Shown in pieces: positions 1 to 10,680 of a DNA stretch of 64,000 nucleotides; position 1 is the stretch's first letter, and each line of letters begins with the position of its first letter. Source of the stretch: Ziziphus jujuba (taxonomy: Eukaryota > Streptophyta > Magnoliopsida > Rosales > Rhamnaceae). A model generated the notes under the pieces. The model was not told where the DNA came from, searched no databases, and saw nothing but the letters and a program-made list of their open reading frames with translations. Where the stretch lies: assembly GCF_031755915.1 (NCBI RefSeq), contig NC_083383.1, positions 20,573,001 through 20,637,000 of the forward strand. The letters run 5' to 3'. The position numbers and the translations under genes were made by a program.

Positions 1-102
1 CTTCCCAGAGCTACTTAGCTCAAAGAGTTGTTACATTTACTTGTTTAATCACCACCTTGTATCCACTCTTTTGGGGCTACAATATAGAATATTAAATTTC
101 TT

Positions 103-502
103 AAGCATTTCCAATGATAAATACCATTCTACCATTGACAATTCTAAAATTTAACATTTAAATGAACTCTCAAATGGTAAATGTTAATGTCAATACCAAA
201 TTTAGCATTAGCTCTCCAATGTTGACGCTAAAAATTGACATTAAATAGTTATAAATATTATTAAATGATATGGGTCCTACTTTTATTAATTAAAAGGTAA
301 AATTATAATAATTTAAATGTTAAATTAAAAAAGAAAGTATTAAATAATGGTGGGCCTCTATAATCTTCATTAAATGAAGCTCACAATCAAATTTTGCATT
401 TTTAGTGCCAAATTTTATAATGTGCCATTGGAAAGGTAAAAAAAACACTAATGCTAAAATTTAGCATTGCAATTGTAAAATGTAATACCATTGGAGATGC
501 TC
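103..502. mobile_element. MITE with GAGCATCTCC-type termini
   Basis: The left end (AAGCATTTCCAATG) and the reverse complement of the right end (GAGCATCTCCAATGG) form an imperfect terminal inverted repeat. It continues inward with related words such as ACCATT and AAATTTTAGCATT. The element is about 400 bp, AT-rich and non-coding. The same terminal word is found at the elements near 16.1 kb and 47.2 kb. It fits a non-autonomous DNA transposon; superfamily is unresolved because no clear target-site duplication is visible. Confidence 0.6.
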
Positions 503-1787
503 TTTATTGCAAAAATTAGCATACCCATCATGTCTAGCATTTAATAAATAGAGTTTTCACCCAAATATGAAAAATGGAAGTAAATGCAATACAATATGCA
601 ATTATTCATAGTTTAAATTAATATTTGAAATTTTAGACCCTAAAATTAATAACTATGAGTTAACAATGTTGGCAAAGAAAATAAATGAACACAACAAAAT
701 TAGTTACCAAGTATTTGTAGGCTTGGTCAAGTGTTAAATTAACTGAAAATACATCTCCAAGTCAATAGTTCAAACCAAAGTTTGGTTGAAATCTCCCATT
801 CTTAGTTGTATTTTTTGTAATAACCCATCTCAACAAAATGCTCAAAATTTTCAATTTTGATCAAATTTGACCAATTGGGCCACATATGGTCCAAAGTTAA
901 CTTTTTATATGGATGAATTTTTATTTTTTTTTGGCTGACTATTTATATGGATGATTTTTTTGTCTTGACCATTATATAATTGCATAGAGCTAGTTAATAC
1001 GAATTCTTAAATTGATGGCACATTTAATCCTTTAAACAAAATCCTTTTAAAACCAAAAAAATTCTATTAAATCCAAAGATTAAACTTTGAGAATTTCAAA
1101 AATAACAACAATTATCAAAATCATCTCTATAACGACCAAGAAATCTAAGTATACAACATGCAATATCAAAGATCATCATTGTTAACCCAACATAAAATGT
1201 TGGCTATATAAATACACACAATATTTATTTCAATCCAAGTTTCAACAACACTAATGCATCAAATTTTAATCTTATATAATATTAAATATCCAAAATTTAA
1301 CCTTTAAAATTTCAATATCTTAATATCCAAGTCATACATGTAAGATCAAAACATTTTACCTTTCCAAAAATCCAAAAACCACTCTAAAATCATCATGCAA
1401 AGCCAAATTTATCAGGATCCAAGAACAAACTCATCATGCAATCAACAAGAACTCAAGATCTATCATCATCAATTTAACAAATATGTAACCAAACATCAAA
1501 TCCAAGTCATTTATCTCTTGATCTTTAAAGATCCGTCATATGCTACACCATCAAAACTCAAATACCATAACAAAGATTAAAACCAAGTAAAAATCCAAGA
1601 CAAAATATAAGAAAAAATTATAAGAACTTTGATCCATCTCTCGGGTTTGAAGGTAAACAAGACCAAACAATTTTTTTGTTTAACATTCAAGCTAAAATTT
1701 CACATGCAACTCAAAAGCCTAACAAAAATTTAAATACCCAAAAACATAAAACAAACCCAAGCTTAGATTCCAAGTGATAATAAATAA

Positions 1788-1820
<33 letters not shown>

Positions 1821-2997
1821 TGATGAATCAAGCCAAACACACTCTCTGTTTTACAAGGAATGAAAAACTAACGAAATTTTTTGTAAAAGACAAAGAATGA
1901 GGAGATGTTGTTGGCCATGATTTGAAACACAAGGAGGAGAAAAGAGGACAAAATGTTAGAGAGAGAGAGAGAGAGAGAGTGTTTTTGCTTTGTCGAAGAA
2001 GAGAAGAAGATGGTATTTTTAAAAGAAAAGATAGCAGTGGGGAGGAGGGGCCCATGGTGGAGAGGAAGAATGAAAGGAACAGATCAAATGGGATATATTG
2101 ATTGTTCATATAAAGATAGAGCTAGGGGCAAACTTGAAATTTCAATCAAAATTAAAGATATAATGCCCCAATTATCCTTGTAGACCTTATGTACAAATAA
2201 AAGAAGTGAGGGTACAATAAGAATTTCCCTATAGTTTGCAAATAAAAAGTCCTAGTTGCCTCTAATGTCAATTTAATAACACTAGAATCATTTCTATAAA
2301 GTTTCTTTCCAAAATGTCCTTGGTAAAAGACAAAACAACTTTAGGTAATTCTAGAATTTTAAACAATTTTCTATTTATTTGTGTTCTAGGCAAAATTTGG
2401 ATTGAATCAAATAAGACCCAAAACAATCGAGCAGAAGTTAAAGATTCAAGAATAAAAGAGAAAGAAAATCAAAAATCAAAGTATCTATTGATAAATTGGA
2501 ATATTTGTACTCAGCCACTCGTACTCTCATAACTTTTAAGCTTTTTCTTCCCTTCCTGATAAATGAAACTTTCCTTCTATTTATAAGTTAGGCATTCAAC
2601 ACAATGCCCTGACTACATGAAAAATGAGGGAAATGTTTTCCTTATTATGCAGAGATGAAGATAATGACTTCTGCACTACGTGGATATAGAGGATATAGGA
2701 TATGATTCTTCTGTTACATGAAGTGAGGGAGAGTGCCTTCCTTGTTACATTTAAATTTCCTCAACCTCCTGTTATTTATGAAATCAATTATACGATATAT
2801 TCGGGTCCTAATTATAAGTATAATATAATTTTAGATAAATAAGTTATGAAAAGTAAAAAAATAGATAAATAATAATAATGATAGGCAAAAAAAAAATAAA
2901 CATATATAATAATATTAATAGTAATAATTAATAAGATTAAAAAATTAAATACCAGGTTGAGGTGTGGGAAAGTTACCCCAAAAAAATTCAAATATGA
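503..2997. other. AT-rich intergenic DNA, no gene recognised
   Basis: No reading frame here resembles a known protein. The stretch holds a TA/CA microsatellite near 1785-1820 and a GA run near 1959-1979. The part from about 2200 to 2830 is slightly less AT-rich and could be decayed retrotransposon DNA, but I could not find paired LTR ends. Confidence 0.5.
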
Positions 2998-3125
2998 AGG
3001 GAATGAGGCACAACTATGAAAAATAGGACAAATTATGTAAAGAAGATAAAAAATTAATATAAAAATAAAAATTTGAGATTCATATGTTGGTCCATCCCTA
3101 ACTACTAATGCCAGTCATTTATAAA
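2998..3125 (+). repeat. Dispersed direct repeat, copy 1
   Basis: This stretch matches 6288-6405 in the same orientation with scattered differences. Shared words include AGGACAAATT/AGAACAAATT, GTAAAGAA, TGGGTCCA/TTGGTCCA and AACTACTAAT/AATTACTAAT, followed by GTCATTT in both. The copies lie 3.3 kb apart. No coding potential is visible. Confidence 0.45.
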
Positions 3126-4018
3126 GACAAGTTTTACCTTTTTTTATTATTATTACAATAAATCTATATAATAAATAAAAGTAAAATAGTGAGCAAAAAT
3201 TTTTGTCGCATGTCATCTTCACATTCATTGTGTTTCCCTCTAAAAGCATTACAAAAAAAAAAAATTTAAATTCAAAAATGAAATTGTTTAAAAATTTCAC
3301 AATTTTAAAATCATTTCCATATATCATTCTTATATGCATTTTATTTCCTTTCAAAAACATTACAAAAAAAAATTAAAGTCTAGAAATAAATTTGTTTAAA
3401 AATTTTCACAATCTTAATAAACTTAAAATGAATAATTTGATCGAAAACTTCCATAACGTGTGGGTATTATCAAGAGTTGGCTATAAATTTTTGCAAAAAC
3501 GTATACAATAATTTTAGCATAATTTATATAAATAATATCTCAACAAATAATTTACATAAATAATATTTCCACAAATAAAAATTCAACAATCTTCATAAAC
3601 CTTGAAAGGAAAATTTTGACCTTAATTTTTGAAAATTTCCGAAATATATGGGTACAAAGATTTTATTTTTGGTGATAGAACAAAACTTGGTAAGAGGAAC
3701 TTTTTTCTCCTTATTTGATTTCTTTTTGATTTTTTTTAAAGATGAGATAAAAATATATATATATAATAAAAGATATTTTTATTATTAAAGATATTTTACA
3801 TAAAAACTCTGTACACTAATACATATTTATATACAGATATGCAATATATGTAATTTCATTGTAAAATAATAAGATTAATATATGATAATTAATATGAGAT
3901 TGATCTTTTTATTAGAAATTTAAAGTGAATAATATATTTTTTTCAATATTTTTCAAAAAGTGCTCAAAATGTACTTATATATACAAATACATATACATAT
4001 ATATACAAATACATATAC

Positions 4019-4020
<2 letters not shown>
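3126..4020. other. AT-rich intergenic DNA
   Basis: Non-coding, dominated by A/T runs. The words TTTTTAAATT and CATTACAAAAAAA recur at 3245 and 3358, suggesting a small local duplication of about 115 bp. No gene is recognised. Confidence 0.45.
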
Positions 4021-4106
<86 letters not shown>

Positions 4107-4115
4107 GTATGTATA
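4021..4115. repeat. (AT)n microsatellite followed by (GTAT)n
   Basis: An uninterrupted AT dinucleotide run from 4021 to about 4094 passes directly into about five GTAT units. It is the longest simple repeat in the window. Confidence 0.95.
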
Positions 4116-5813
4116 GACAAGATTTAAATAATGTGGAGTAATATAAAATCGATTTTATATAAAATGTGGATTCCGTATTTAAAAATATAATTGAATATTT
4201 TTGGATTTTGGGTTTAGGGTTTAAGGTAATGTAAATTTTTTTGATAACTATATAATGTAATGAAATTGTATAAGACTAATAGCCATTAATTTGATTTGTA
4301 ATTATGACTGAATTAATTTTTGTAATCTTATTCAATCTCGAATTTTGATTATTATCCCTTACTAATTTTATTTTATTAACAAGAATGATAATATTGTTAA
4401 ATAATTATTCTACTTTTAATGACAATATTATTAAATAATTATTCTACTATCTAATTATTTTTATAATTATATTATTATATTCTTGGATATAAAAAATGAA
4501 TAAACTTGAACGATAATGATATTTATTAAATTTAAATTGAAATTGAAAATTTGATAATTACCTATAATTTTAATGTTAATATAAAATATAATTGAAGATT
4601 TTTTAAAAAATATGTCAAAGCATGATTTTTATTAATCATAAATATACCTATTTATACAGGATTAAACTAATATCTACAAGGTAAAATATTATATATATGA
4701 TACAAATAATTGTAAATAGAAATAATAAGCTTTAAAATTTAATGAAAATAAATGTTTTATTAAGAACATTTTCAAATATATATAAAAGGAAATATCCCTA
4801 AAATAAAATAAATAAATAAATAAAAATATATATATATATATATATATATTAAATAACAAAAGAGATTTATGGGAATACAATAATTTAAATCAAATTCTTT
4901 ATCTACTCAAATTAATTTTTTTAATGGAAAAATAAGATATATTGGAAATTTATATTCTGATGGAGAAATATAGATATATTTTAAATTTACATTTTAAAAC
5001 ATAAATTTCAATAATTAAAATTTAAAAGTCAAAAATTGAATTAAAAGAAATTTGAAATTCAAAATCATGTTTTCTCGAAAGTCTCACAACTCTATAAATA
5101 GAGGGAGAAACCACAAAAGAAAAAGATGCTAAAAAAATAGTAGAAAAAGGTTAAAAAATACAAAGAAGATAAAAAGTGAAAAAAAAAAAAGGAAGAAAGG
5201 AAAAGTATAGAAAAAAAAAATATTAACATAGATAAAGGTGTTATGCAAAAGTTTAATGTTGTAGATGCTATAGATGAAGATTTTCTAATATAAAATTTTA
5301 TGTTCAAATTGTTTGCCAATATTTTAAGTGCGATTGAACATGATGGATATAAATTGTTTAGTAAGTATAAAGTTGATATGCAATTATTTATGTTTCTATA
5401 ATTGATTTTTTTTTTTTGGTCAATTTTGTTGAAAATATAATTGAAGAGGTTGTTATCAACGACAATGCTAAACACTAAGAATCTTGTGAAAATGCAAGCA
5501 AGTTCATTGATAATCTTATTTGCATATATTATTAGATGAGTTTAGATATATATTTTATATATATTTGAAATTTTTTAGATAAAACAAACATAAGTATATT
5601 TTGGGGGGTGAATTTGTATATGAGATTAATAGTTATTTGCAAATAATTATCATACTTATCATGGCAAAAGATTCAAAAGTTATATTAATTTATAATTTCA
5701 ATCAAAAATTTTATTTGTAGAATGCTATTTATATAATATTTTAATATTTGATTTGATCATAATTAATTAATTTTTATTAATAATTATTGAAATCATCTAT
5801 TATGATTATACTT
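4116..5813. other. AT-rich DNA upstream of a Helitron-like terminus
   Basis: No gene recognised. Another short TA run lies at 4828-4850. Part of this stretch may be the body of the Helitron-like element ending at 5847, but I could not identify its 5' TC terminus. Confidence 0.4.
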
Positions 5814-5848
5814 CCCATGCATCGCATGGGCTTAACACCAGTTCTAAT
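5814..5848 (+). mobile_element. Helitron-like 3' terminus (hairpin plus CTAA)
   Basis: CCCATGC-ATC-GCATGGG (5814-5830) is a perfect 7-bp stem with a 3-base loop. Thirteen bases later comes CTAA (5844-5847), followed by T. Helitrons end with a short GC-rich hairpin about 10-13 bases before CTRR and insert between A and T, which this arrangement matches exactly. No Rep/helicase coding is seen upstream, so the element would be non-autonomous or only a remnant. Confidence 0.5.
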
Positions 5849-5879
5849 AAAAAATGAAGCTTGCTAGCTGATTTTGACC

Positions 5880-6285
5880 AATAAATCAAGTTCGTGAATA
5901 GCTTGTGAAAAATTTGATTTTGTTATTTGTAATTACACTATGCATTTAAACAAGTTGCGTATTTAAAATATATAAACAATATTTCTAGCATTTTAAATTT
6001 ATAATTTTTAAAAAAATAATTCTGTAATAAGATTAATAAAATAAATAAAATTTATTAATAACAATGTGAACATTTTTATTTTAAGAAAACATTATTAAAG
6101 CTTTTAAATTTTTATATTGTAACAAACTGAGTTGAAATAATCTCAAGTTCTTAATGAATAAATCGAACTTAAATAAGTTTTTCAAAATGCTATTAGTTTG
6201 AGTTGAGCTTAAATATTTGTAAAATCATATGAACCGACTTTGAGAATGCGAATATCCGACTTGACTGGACTTATTTACACCTTTA
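5880..6285 (-). repeat. Decayed DNA-transposon remnant ending in GGTGTAAATAAG
   Basis: Read on the minus strand, the right edge starts AAAGGTGTAAATAAGTCC and continues with repeated short words resembling CAAGTCGG and AACTCAAACT. This is typical of a widespread plant repeat beginning with a GGGGTGTAAATAAG-like terminus. The other end is not clear. Confidence 0.35.
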
Positions 6286-6287
6286 AA

Positions 6288-6405
6288 AGAGTGAACAAGT
6301 ATGCAAAATAGAACAAATTAAGTAAAGAAAAATAAATAACAAGAAAAAAATTGAGAGGCCCTATGTGGGTCCAACACTAATTACTAATAGTAAAGTAGTC
6401 ATTTG
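6288..6405 (+). repeat. Dispersed direct repeat, copy 2
   Basis: Second copy of the repeat at 2998-3125, same orientation, with point differences and small gaps. Non-coding. Confidence 0.45.
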
Positions 6406-6573
6406 GTATCTTAAATTAACAATCTTATGACATAAACGTGAAGAGAATATCAACTAAATCAATTTCATTTTATTAAAAATTTTATTTTATTTATTTATTT
6501 ATTTTCCCTTGAAATGACAAGGTTTTACTAGAGGTGTATAATTGACTATTGTTTAAATGATCTTTAGACTTCT

Positions 6574-6990
6574 TACTATAGGCAAATCTAGTATAGGAGT
6601 GCCCCAGCAGGTCCTCCTATACTAATAAAATTATTTTATGTCATTACTCATCCTAAATTTTTTCCATGTTTACTAGTAATTATTGTTGCCTACATGATAT
6701 TAAAGCCACTATTTCATTAATTCAATTAGCTCTTTTTTTTTTCTTTTTTCTTTTTTTCTTTTTTTTTTACTTTTCGTAGAAATTAAAAGTGTAAGGGGAA
6801 AAAAAATCATTTCAGTTTAACTCCAAATTATAGCAAATAAATCATAATTTAAAATATAAAATTTATTTGGATGAAAATTTTTCATACATTATTTATAAGC
6901 TACTGCAGTAATTTCTAATACCATTGCTTTCAAAAGTATCTATCATTATACAATGGTGCCTCCTAAACTAAATTTCTGAATCCACTACTG
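6574..6990. mobile_element. hAT-like MITE
   Basis: The reverse complement of the right end begins CAGTAGTGGATTCAGAAATT, close to the CAGTGGCGGA-type termini common in plant hAT elements. It continues TTTAGGAGGCACC, which pairs with TATAGGAGTGCC near the left end (6591-6602). The element is about 415 bp and non-coding. The left terminus is more diverged. Confidence 0.5.
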
Positions 6991-7379
6991 CTTCCTACGT
7001 AAGTATGAACTTAAAGAACTAATTTACAATATTAAAAAAAATAAAAAAAGAAACACTAAATTGAAAATCATTTCAATTACAAACAAGATTTATTTTTTAT
7101 AATCATTTTTTTTTCTTTTTGCAATTGTTATTTATCATACTATTCACGTATGCTTAATCTTTCTAACAAAATAGAAAAATAGAAAACCAAAAACACAAAA
7201 TGCTTTCAAATGAGGGATTAATTCTTAGTTATTTATTCTTTACTGTATTGTATCCTTTATGTAGACTTATATATAATTTCAATATGATCTTAATTTGCAG
7301 ATAATTTTGAATGTTTTGCACCAATATGATTGTAAAGATGCAAAATGTCCCATGCTCCATGAGAAGATAATGGATCATT
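6991..7379. other. AT-rich intergenic DNA
   Basis: A/T runs; nothing recognised except the approach to the LINE fragment that follows. Confidence 0.4.
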
Positions 7380-7714
7380 GCTGTTTTAAGGGCTTTAGAG
7401 TTTTCTGCTGAGGTAGGTTGGAAGGTTACTTGTTGCGAAAGTGATGCTAACCTTGTTATCCAGAGTGTGGTGTCTGGCCAACGAGGTGGGTTGCATCGGT
7501 CTGCTGACGTCTTCCTGGATCACATTCTCAATTTGGTCCATTTGTTTGATGGTCTTTCTTTTTTGTCTGGGTTTCTAGAACTGTGAATATTTTAGCTCAT
7601 GAATTGTGCCAATGGGTGTTTAAGTTGAACTTTGTGCGGTATGTTCCTCCCTCTCTTTTTTGTAATTCTTGTATCTCTAAGGATCAAGAAAGAGGCGAGT
7701 CTGCTAGTTTCTGA
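7380..7714 (+). pseudogene. LINE-type RNase H (RVT_3) fragment
   Basis: The frame starting at 7380 reads ALRALEFSAEVGWKVTCCES then DANLVIQSVVSGQRGG. This fits the RNase H-like domain found at the C-terminus of plant L1-type LINE polyproteins, with an ESDA motif holding a catalytic-type Asp. After a stop and frame change near 7580 it continues VNILAHELCQWVF, the usual end of this domain, then stops at 7712-7714. An A-rich tail with AT admixture follows to about 7810, as expected for a LINE 3' end. It is a broken 3' fragment with no reverse transcriptase. Confidence 0.6.
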
Positions 7715-8697
7715 TCTGGTGCCAAGCTGATTTATTGGCTTGCTTGTTTTTTGGTTTATGAAAGTTGCCTTTTCATAAAAAATGAAAAATAAAAAAAAAT
7801 ATATAAAAAACATAAAAAATAAAATTAAAAATAAAAAAGATCCATGAGAAGATCATGAGACTTATAGTATTAACGGGTCAAATTGCGACTCTCAAATTTT
7901 GGGTATCATTCTCCAAATTTCTTTTATACTTTTCTTTTATGCTATAAAATAACAAAAATAACCAGCAAATGGTAAATTCAAAACTCTTTATTCTACTCAA
8001 ACTTTCACTTAATTGAAAATCATTAAATGGGAAGATTTGCCATCTTCCTATTGTCATATGACCAAGTCGAATATTATTCCATTCCATCCCATTGATGTTT
8101 TACATTTACCTGTTCTTTTCATTTAATTCATAACTACACCTCCACTAAAAAAAACTATAAAAAAAAAAAAAAGGCGCACTTGTTCGTTTGTTTATGTGTT
8201 TTAGTTTTCGTTTTCTTTCTTTTTTCTTTTTTTTTTATTTTTTTTTTATGAATAAACATGTATGCATAACAAAGTACTATTATGATAATTATTTGGAATG
8301 GCAAAATAAAAAAGTACTTATTAAATTGAACATCATTTTATGAACAATTTGAAGTAGTTTTACCTTTAGTATTCTTCTGTTTGGTTTTGTTTATGTTTGT
8401 AATTAGAGGAGAAACCTATCATTTAAAGCATAAAACAACGAGATATTCACTTTTGCCCTTTCTGATTTAATTTTTTGCTCAAATGCATCTTTATTTTGGA
8501 TAATTTTACTATAACATCCTAATGTTTCATTTAATCACTCTTAATAGTTAAAATTATTAGTTCACTTATGTATTTTATTTAAAATGACATATTCAACTTT
8601 TTTACTCATGTATATATTTTATTTAAAATGACATATTCAACTTTTTTACTCATGTATATATACAAATAATCCATTTATTATTATTATTATTTTATTT
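7715..8697. other. AT-rich intergenic DNA with a 44-bp tandem duplication
   Basis: No gene recognised. At 8571-8614 and 8615-8658 the same 44-bp word (starting TATTTTATTTAAAATGACAT) occurs twice head to tail without visible mismatch. A/T runs near 8158 and 8220-8260. Confidence 0.6.
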
Positions 8698-9989
8698 GGA
8701 ATATTATCATTTGAGGTCCCTAAACTATATGTATTATAACAGTTTGGTCCGAAAACTACTTTTTTAGACAATTTCATCCCTAAACTATGTGCACCACTAG
8801 TTCAAATTGCTAATTCTATTCAAATGTTTAACTAAATATGCACGTGGCCGTCACATGCCCATTTTATAAGGGCATTCAAAGTCATTCTCTTCATGCCTCT
8901 CTATGTCTGAAGAACTTTCTGTTCCTTTCACCATGTTCATTGTTGTGCTCCTAACATCTTTCTTTCCACCAAAGTTTGGATGATCTTCCTTTGGAGCTTG
9001 TGGGATGGTCTTGTCAATAGAGATGGTGAGTAGTAAAGTTGAAATATTTAGTCTTGGCAATTTAGGATTTTGTTTCATGAAGTCCCATTTCAACTTGAGC
9101 AATCTAAGATTTTTTTTTTTTTTTTTGATAAGATTTATATTTTCAAAACTTAGTATGACCCATCTATTAGAGAATCATAAGTTTCACTTTTCAGATCATT
9201 TTTTTAAAAAAATTCATTTATGGATTAAAAAATGGCTAAAATGCATTATCTATACACCAGTACTCTTCATAATAATAATAATGCAAGTTGTGGCCGTATC
9301 AATGCCTTAAATCAATCTACGTTTAAAAGTATGAAAATATGGTTAAATTTAACAAAAATACAAGTAATAATAGAATATAAGGTGAGAAAGTAATTATAGT
9401 CCCAATCCAATGCTAGAAAGCAAATTTTTGTGCTCTTTTAGAGCTCTACCACAACAAGTCTACTAACCTGCGTTGTGTGGGATAACCCTTATACATCTTC
9501 CGCAACTTCACTGCAGTAGTCGAAACCGTCATGGCTTAGTCAACAAACTGATAAGAGGAACCCAAGTCATCTTGAACATCGACCTCCTTCGGCAACGACT
9601 TGTCATTTAGAGTTTTAGACTTTCCAGAACCATACCTAATCAATCTCTAAAGATCCTTGAGGGATCGAAGATGATTTGGAATCTGATATTTCGAAGTCAT
9701 GAAGTCATCAGAAAGGAGGTCATAAGAGGAGGAGGGCATGTTGAGAATGCCAACTTTGATCGGACATCGAAGCTTGACCATCTTGGAAGTGGAAATGAGC
9801 TTCAAAGCCTTTATAAAATGGGCATGTGACGAGCACATGCATGTTCTGTTAAATATTTAGATGGAATCAAGGATTTGGACTAACGGTGAACATTTCAAAT
9901 GAGTTTAGGGATAAAGTTGTCTAAAGAAGTAGTTTTGGGACCAAACCGTCATAAAGCATAAAATTTAGGAACCTCTAATAATAATATCC
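8698..9989. mobile_element. Mutator-like element with long TIRs and GC-richer interior
   Basis: About 185 bp at each end form a terminal inverted repeat. Left reads GGAATATTATCATTTGAGGT; the reverse complement of the right end reads GGATATTATTATTAGAGGTT. Both continue with CCCTAAACTA-like, TTTGGTCC, AAAACTACTT, CACATGCCCATTTTATAA and GGC. Flanking 9-mers are ATTTTATTT (left) and TTTTTATTT (right), 8 of 9 identical, consistent with the 9-bp target duplication of Mutator elements, although the DNA is AT-rich. The interior (about 8880-9100 and 9420-9840) is much less AT-rich than its surroundings and has open frames on the minus strand, e.g. a 63-residue stretch at 9650-9838. No transposase is visible, so it is non-autonomous and may be Pack-MULE-like. 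Confidence 0.65.
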
Positions 9990-10680
9990 TTTTTATTTTT
10001 AAGATTTGTTTTCAAATATTGTTTTTTTAACTAGTTTAGAGATAAATGGTGTGTAAATGAATTGGTATTTAATGAATAAAAAAAATATGTTTGGTCATTG
10101 CAATTTTATTTTTATTATTATTATTATTTGAATATATGAATAAAAAAAAATGTTAAAATTGTACATTTGAGTAAAAAATACAAGTCCAACTAAAGTTTGA
10201 TGGCTAAAGTGAAACCAAAATAAAACTTAGTATAGAATCATAGAAATGTATTTTATTAAAATAAACAAATAAATAAATAAAACAAAAGGGGCTAAAGTAA
10301 AATTTACCTATAAAAAATTTATATACAGTGAGGGGTGAAAGGGGCAAAAATTTCAGTGTTGTGCAAAAAAAACACAAACTAATAGGAGTTTGGAAGGGCA
10401 AAAAAGAAATCAATGCAATTGCCAGTGCAGAAAATTGTGTTAATCCTTTTCATGACCCTTCTAGAAAGCGTTCTGAGGAAGCAGTTAATATCCCCAACAG
10501 TAACTATAGTGCATACAGGATCAGAACAAAAGTTACAACATCTAGCTGTAACGGAAATCCTCCAAAAAAAAAAAAAAAAAAAAAAAAATTATCAACCCAG
10601 TTATCAGCCATTTTTCATACATCTATTCCAATTTCCCACTACGCTACTAAGAGGAAAAATACAAGCTTGAATTTTAACTT
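9990..10680. other. Intergenic DNA and 3' flank of the PP2A gene
   Basis: The part nearest 10680 is probably 3' UTR of the minus-strand PP2A gene. A run of about 25 A (10563-10587 on the plus strand) lies within it. Short plus-strand frames here do not look like proteins. Confidence 0.5.

Noticed and set aside
1828..2183. Overlapping open frames on both strands rich in Ser/Leu or Arg/Glu
   Set aside because: They arise from the GA/CT repeat; no domain character and no splice context.
3925..4116. Open frame of Tyr/Ile repeats
   Set aside because: It is a translation of the AT microsatellite.
5092..5475. Minus-strand open frame of 127 residues
   Set aside because: Phe/Leu-rich low complexity from A/T runs, without any recognisable domain.
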